Shown in pieces: positions 58,770 through 64,000 of a DNA stretch of 64,000 nucleotides. The DNA comes from Cyathus striatus. Taxonomy: Eukaryota > Basidiomycota > Agaricomycetes > Agaricales > Nidulariaceae. The notes beneath the pieces are model-generated. The model saw only the letters and a program-made list of their open reading frames with translations, ran no database searches and was not told the origin of the DNA. Every line of letters begins with the position of its first letter. Position 1 is the first letter of the stretch. The translations under genes and the position numbers were made by a program. The stretch covers positions 992,001 to 1,056,000 of the forward strand of contig JAOVFP010000004.1 of the NCBI GenBank assembly GCA_025738555.1, read 5' to 3'.

Positions 58770-60765
58770 AACTGGATCGGCGGAGGGGTGGATATCGGTA
58801 ACAGTGGGGAGGAAGTTGTGAACACGCAATTAAACCTAATGAAACCATATATATACCTTCCAGGTTCCAGTGATCTCAGCTGACATATCAACAGCTCGTT
58901 TGACGAAGAGATCAAGATCTGTCAAAATCTAATAGTCATAAAAATAAATATGTATCCTGCCTGTACATGTGTAAGCGCCCATACCAACCCAACAAGTTAT
59001 CTACGCTAGAAATGTGTTCTAACCGGTACATCATGTAAAAGCATAGCTCTTATAGCTATCCACCTTGTCCCTTCTCGCGTCTCAGCACCCACAGTGCACA
59101 CCACGATGAACCCTGGGAAGCAGCGCTCTTCCCAAAGTAAATGCAAGCAACAGCGAGCACAGAGTAAGGTGATACGAGCGTACTTGAGCTGCCACTCCCG
59201 GGCCTAGCGGACCTTTAATCATCACTGGAATGATTTCCCAACATAAGGAGTCGACGATTAGCGCAGCAGATCATGCGATGATGTGGGAGAATAGGGGGCA
59301 CGATAAGCCTGAGGAAAGGATATAATCGTTTCAAATTCCTGCGATCCAGGTGACCACAGTGAATGTGCATGTAAAGCGGGTTTGTCGACGAAGCGGACGT
59401 GGGCATGAACAACATTCAAACAACAAATCAGAGCCCAAGCAAATAGGAGAGCGAGCAGCCCGACGTCGACTCCCCTGATAACGCCGAGGAAGCAAGAGAC
59501 GAAGATCCCAGATATGTACATGGATTATGGAAGATGCAAGCAACGAAGGTTGTGTCTATCTATGTAGGAGAAGCAGAGGAACAGCGTCACTAGGAGAAGA
59601 CTGTACGACGGTGTACGCTTGCCCATCTCCCAACTGTGCTCATAGAGCCCTAATTAGGGTGATGTACTCCCAGGAGTGCAAACCTGGAAACCTCCATTTC
59701 CCAGTTCCATACGCTCTTCCCCAGCACGAGCCTGGGCCACCACTGCATGCAATGGCTAGACCTCAGTTCAAGCCAAGGGCTCGAGATGGCACTTCAGGAC
59801 ACGCAGGCCAAGCTACATGCTAGGTACCAGTGTGCAATGATACTGCGAGAATTACATCGTACCCTATAAGCACCCTCATCAGATCGGTCACGACTTGAAA
59901 AAGTAAAACGATAGACATACCATCTCAACAATCCTACCACCCCTCGAATCACCGCAATCGTACCCTCAACGAGCTCCAAGCCTGGTGCGATGCTGCAGCG
60001 ATGTAAACAGCGGCTGCAGCAGGACCGATAGTGAGGACGTAAGAGCCAATAACTGAGGAGCCGCCTCCTCTTGGCTCGCAAAGCTGGGAATGGAACCGAT
60101 GCCACAGGGTTCATTGTGTACGACCATCGCAAAGCAAACATAAGGATCGAACCTCCGTGAACTGTGATGGAAGGAGCTGAATGGAGATCTACCGTCAGCG
60201 GTGATCTGTACCATGCCGGAGTCAGTAAAAGCAGGGGAGTAGGGAATGAGGCATACGGTCGATATCCACACATACTTAGCTTGAGCTGATAGCCTCAGTT
60301 TAGAGCCCCCCGTATGCGGTGCGGCGGTGCGTTTCCCTGCCTTGACGGATGAGGCTGCGATTAGTCAGATTCAAAAGGGTCAAATGAGACCCAGGAGAGA
60401 GAAGTGCGAGAGAATTCAGCAGAGCCTGGTAGCACTCTGGCGACATAGAGTGACAGGACAGCTGATAATAGATATTCCAGCGTATGAAGTCAACGCAGGG
60501 CCCAGGCGGTTTGAACCCTAACCCCAGCCTCAGAAGCCGCGGTCGAACCACTAGCTTCAACTTTCAGCGTTGCGTTTGCCGGTCCTGACTAGCCTTCATA
60601 TCCTCTCCGATACAGTACTTCTTGTTGTTGATGCTGGCTCATGTAATTGTCATGGAGATCGTCAGCCGACGATGAGCTCCTGTTGAACTGCTCATGGAGT
60701 CAGTCGACACTGCAATGACCAAAGGTAGACACACATAAGTCTTGTCTAAAGTCAATTCCACAAGC
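58770..60765. other. Intergenic; no gene recognised
   Basis: About 2 kb. Several frames of 60-160 aa overlap on both strands (for example 59258-59521 and 59794-60273, minus), but none shows a domain or plausible splicing. Confidence 0.4.
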
Positions 60766-61540
60766 CTATACTATCTTGAGCGGGAGTGCTAGACGGCATA
60801 TCATTGGTGGAAGGTTCGTCGACGTCGTCAATGACGCTGACACGCCGGAAACCCTAACGACGTGCTCACTGTAACCGCAGACCCGCAGCTCAAAACTGGT
60901 GCCCTCATTGAACGACAATGAACATAGTGATGGTTGTAAAAAGGAGGGGAGGTTTATGCGGTGGTATGTGTGGGTTAGGTTCCGAAGAACGGGTTCTTCT
61001 TTGGTCGACAAGGCCAGAGGGGCCTTGAGGTCGAATACCCTCAGCTCCCCCATTGCCCTAAGCGTACTCCCTACCAGGATTTTGGATAGCCAGGAATCGA
61101 TGCTATGCAATCGTCGAGAGTGACAGTAATGCCAGCATGCAATTCCTCAGTACCCACGATGCAGCACGATGAAGGGCTGGTTCACCAGGAGACGTGGTGA
61201 CGGCACCTATTCATGAGAAGCATCGCTCGTGCATCACCGTAAGTCTAGGGTAGATCAACGACAGAAACCTGCACCTCCGTAAGAAACCTCAACGTCAAGC
61301 TGTTGAACCCCGATCACCTCTATACATTATTACCAAGAACCCAACCTTTCTTCCCAAGTCGCAAGGCTATGATATCCGCTTGTAAGACATGGATGTTGCC
61401 AGACGCGTGGAGAGATAATGATTACACGGTGAACGTATCGGAAGATGAGGGCGATGGGAAGCGAGAGGAGAGAAACAGGGTGCAGTTTTCTCGAGATGAG
61501 GGAATTCCGGAATTCCGAATCCCAACACGCACGTGACAAG
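60766..61540 (-). pseudogene. Decayed F-box gene
   Basis: Two minus-strand frames are relics of the gene family at 53381-54796. 61330-61539 keeps FRYVHRVIIISPRVWQ (compare CRYFHRVIITSPRVWR). 60766-61110 keeps LRAMGELRVFDLKAPLALS (compare LAATVELRVLDLEARISVPLS) and RNLTHTYHRINLPSFLQPSLCSLSF. The region between, near 61280-61310, matches the 'aacgtcaagctgttgaa' part of the fragment at 46.7 kb. It has multiple frameshifts and deletions. Confidence 0.55.
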
Positions 61541-61877
61541 CATATTTAACCGCGCTTACGCTCAAGCCGAAGTAATATCAAGAACACAATACAGATTAAT
61601 ATATATGATACGTAGAGGAAAATGTAAACATTATTAAAGCATTTTTCAATCAGGTTTCAACATTCAAGTTGTTCATGTCTTACGCAGGTACTTGAATAGA
61701 ATCTGCGCTGGGATTTTCAAGGAAATTTGGCAAAATAAAGCAGCGAATTCAAATTTAGAATGATTCAAGTATCTATTACTTATTATCAATGAGTTTATGT
61801 AGCCTGCCACTCCCAAAGAAAATCGACATACGAATACAAAGGCGTTGAGGAGTTTGCGCGTCGCCTCCACCGGTATT
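61541..61877. other. Intergenic; no gene recognised
   Basis: AT-rich 3' flank of the second NACHT gene. Confidence 0.35.
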
Positions 61878-64000
61878 TTACTTTTTCTTGTTTCGAAAAT
61901 TGTCTAAAAATACCTTAAATATGCGCATGTTTTTCAGGTCGCATTTCTGTGTCAGAAAATTGATATGACAACGATGTAAAGTATATAAGTAAAAGGACGA
62001 ACCCTCTGATAATTATTCAGATGACACCCAATTGATTCTTTCAGTATGTTGTTACCGCCCCATATACTAGAATTATCCATGGATTTCCATTTTGTAACAA
62101 GTGTTGTCAATGTCGTACTTGACGCTGGTAAATCTTCAAAGATAAGGTCGAACAGTTTTAACATTATCCTGCAACAATAATTGTTATTAATGATATAATA
62201 TGTATAAGTAAAATCGCACTGACAAGGAGTCCAGTTCTGAAAGCTCATTATGCGCGACATCTAGCAGGTAGCACATAGCTTTGCCCCGAACATCGCTGGT
62301 TAGGTGGTGGATGTACTTGGAGCTTGCCATCAGCGAGGTGAACCAGGAAGATATACTCCGTGCTCCATTTATGTTTTGATGTACATCATGCATTATATCA
62401 TACATGATGTTATGCATGTCAAGATCCTCTTTAGCCTGTAACGGTACATGTGCCAAAATCCAATCAATTTCTCCAACCCCAAACTGCGATAAATATCGCA
62501 CAAAGTAGTACAAAATGAATATATCATCTTGGGGACATTTCTGCAGCTGAGAGAGGAATTGATCATCAATTATCTTTTGAATGCTTGCTTTAACACATTC
62601 CTGTATGAATTGTATTATATGTTAGTCTTGTCCATACAGCTGTATTCGGAGGAAATGCGTACCCTTGTGTCAGCGGTGTCAAGTAGATGGCCCAATGCTG
62701 AGTGATAACCACTGGGAAAATGAAAATCTTTCCAGTGTCTATCACTTACCAAGAGGCCTTCTTTACAAATATAATCCCAAACATTGTTGTCCCAATTGCT
62801 TGAAATAAAATGACGAAAGCAGCTGAGTACACAGTACTTATAAACATCTTTCGGAAACAAGATATGTTGCCTGACAATATGAGTAAGACAGTGCATTGAC
62901 AGCCGAGCATGTGCTTTATATTCATCAATGTAAAATTGACCAGAACGCGAACGGTCCTTCAGAAAATCATCCATTGAAGCATGATGGAATCGGATGGGCT
63001 TCATTCTAGTCATGCCCACATCAATGATAGAGTGAAGATCAACTAGAAGAAGCAAACATTCATTCTCTAAAGAAAGAAAGGCATCGATATTTTGAGATGT
63101 GGCCAGTATTTGATTTCCTGATCCATAATCATTGGAATATATGAACATAACTGCTTCAAATATTAGCATCACCTTTGAGTAATCTTCACAAGCTGAAAGT
63201 ATAGCAGAATATAATACATCTAACTGAGCACATGGTGTTTCACCATTCAATGCTTTAATGTTAAGAATCTTATCCAGTTGCTTGTAAGGGTCATGTCGAG
63301 GATCTGAAGTATAATTCATTACTGTGGATGCATAGATAAACTGGCCAGAAGACTTTTCGACAATCTGGTTAATAGCTTCATCAGAAGGCCAAGATACAGG
63401 AAGTGCTGGGCCCAGTGTGTGCCGATGCTTTAGAGCCTCAAAGCAACTTCGAAGATATAATTCAATATCTTTGTCAGGGTCAAAGGTGTAATTGAGAACC
63501 AATCGAGTGCACAGTGCAGAAACACTATCCGTGTTAAAAGCCTGTCGAATTTCAACATCAGGCCTGCTGATTAACAGGACTCGGAGGCCAGAACTAGGTT
63601 TTATTGAAAGTGATTTAGCAATTGCTTCGATAATTTCAGCCTGATCCTTTCTGATTAGGCACTCGTCCAATCCGTCGATTATAATAAGTCTAGGAATTGC
63701 ACCGCCTTGCGATTTCGCATGGCTAAAGGGCTCAATGACTAGTGCGCGCATCTGCGACCAGATACTAGACTCGAATATCTTGGGATTTTTTTCGATATTT
63801 TTGATAACATGATCTTTTGCTGCAGGAACGGAAATACAAAGCTGGAAGGCAATCGTGGCAATAAGACCATTCTTATTGTTGCGTCCTGGTGAAAACCGCG
63901 AAAAGAAGAAGCTAGCTACTAACTTCCCTTCTGTATCTGATTCCTCTGCAGTCGTTTGAGCGATGGCAGATTTTCCGGCTCCTGCTAGTCCATGTAGCCA
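61878..64000 (-). CDS. NACHT-domain STAND NTPase 2 (partial, 5' end beyond window)
   Basis: The 5' part lies past 64000. Exons in view on the minus strand are 62663-64000, 62224-62600, 62003-62168 and 61878-61946, all in phase (650 codons including stop). The first visible residues, WLHGLAGAGKSAIAQTTAEE, are the Walker A region. IPRLIIIDGLDECLIRKDQ carries Walker B. The SRPDVEIRQAF and SGQFIYAS..HASMDDFL motifs follow as in the neighbour, and the two are clear paralogues, similar in sequence over most of their length. The third exon and the short basic C-terminus (ending NFRNKKK) differ from the acidic end of the first protein. One intron donor (TT|gtcagt) is non-ideal. Confidence 0.8.

Noticed and set aside
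59258..59543. Minus-strand frames with a hydrophobic start, possible small secreted protein
   Set aside because: Two overlapping frames with no stable domain, and neither has supporting splice structure or a relative in the window.
1..64000. CRISPR arrays, bacterial operons, prophage or integron features
   Set aside because: No spaced direct-repeat arrays or prokaryotic gene organisation are present. Introns and gene families are eukaryotic.

Overview
The window looks like nuclear DNA of a mushroom-forming basidiomycete (Agaricomycetes). Genes are cut by many short introns of about 40-70 bp. The protein families are typical of that group: NACHT STAND NTPases, F-box proteins, a DUF6534-type membrane protein, a Zn2Cys6 regulator, and a multi-span family with an R-x-L-W-W-D-D-F-W-A motif. 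About half of the window is gene-poor and full of duplicated or transposon-derived DNA.

The main feature is a local expansion of a seven-membrane-segment family that resembles fungal rhodopsin-like/PTH11-like integral membrane proteins. There are seven copies. Four lie on the minus strand between 2.2 and 19.3 kb (A-D). Two are on the plus strand (E, F) and one on the minus strand (G) between 43 and 48.4 kb. All share one five-exon structure, including a 13-19 nt first exon that simple ORF calls miss, and one promoter module (CCCTGAG...TATATAAGTAGA). Six have open reading frames after splicing. Copy B is broken in exon 4 by a 244-bp solo-LTR-like insertion with a 5-bp target duplication.

1-10.4 kb: G/A-rich repeats present in two rearranged copies, copies A and B, two TIR elements (6.06-6.77 and 7.01-7.42 kb) and a long segmental repeat. 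10.6-11.7 kb: an Atg27/MRH-like type I membrane protein. 12.4-19.3 kb: copies C and D with anonymous AT-rich DNA between them. 19.9-21.3 kb: an F-box gene with one in-frame stop, then an intron-containing tRNA-Met. 22.1-28.5 kb: a TauD-type dioxygenase and a large hydantoinase/oxoprolinase-DUF917 protein with about 28 introns. 29-33.4 kb: a DUF6534-like membrane protein, a 54-aa Lys/Ala/Pro protein and a small secreted double-psi beta-barrel protein.

33.8-37.1 kb: a secreted protein that resembles fungal endo-beta-1,2-glucanase (SGL/GH162). Its last coding exon is split by a 1261-bp TA-flanked TIR element. 37.8-38.2 kb: an orphan RA/ubiquitin-like domain of MAPKKK type. 40.2-42.1 kb: a Zn2Cys6 transcription factor. 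43-48.4 kb: copies E, F and G. 48.9-51.4 kb: a 2.56-kb hAT-like element with perfect 8-bp target duplications. 53.4-54.8 kb: an intact F-box gene, with decayed relatives at 46.6 and 60.8-61.5 kb. 56.4-64 kb: two NACHT NTPase paralogues, the second running off the right edge.

All splice models were made by eye from reading frame, splice-site consensus and comparison between paralogues. Family names come from remembered motifs, not from searches.
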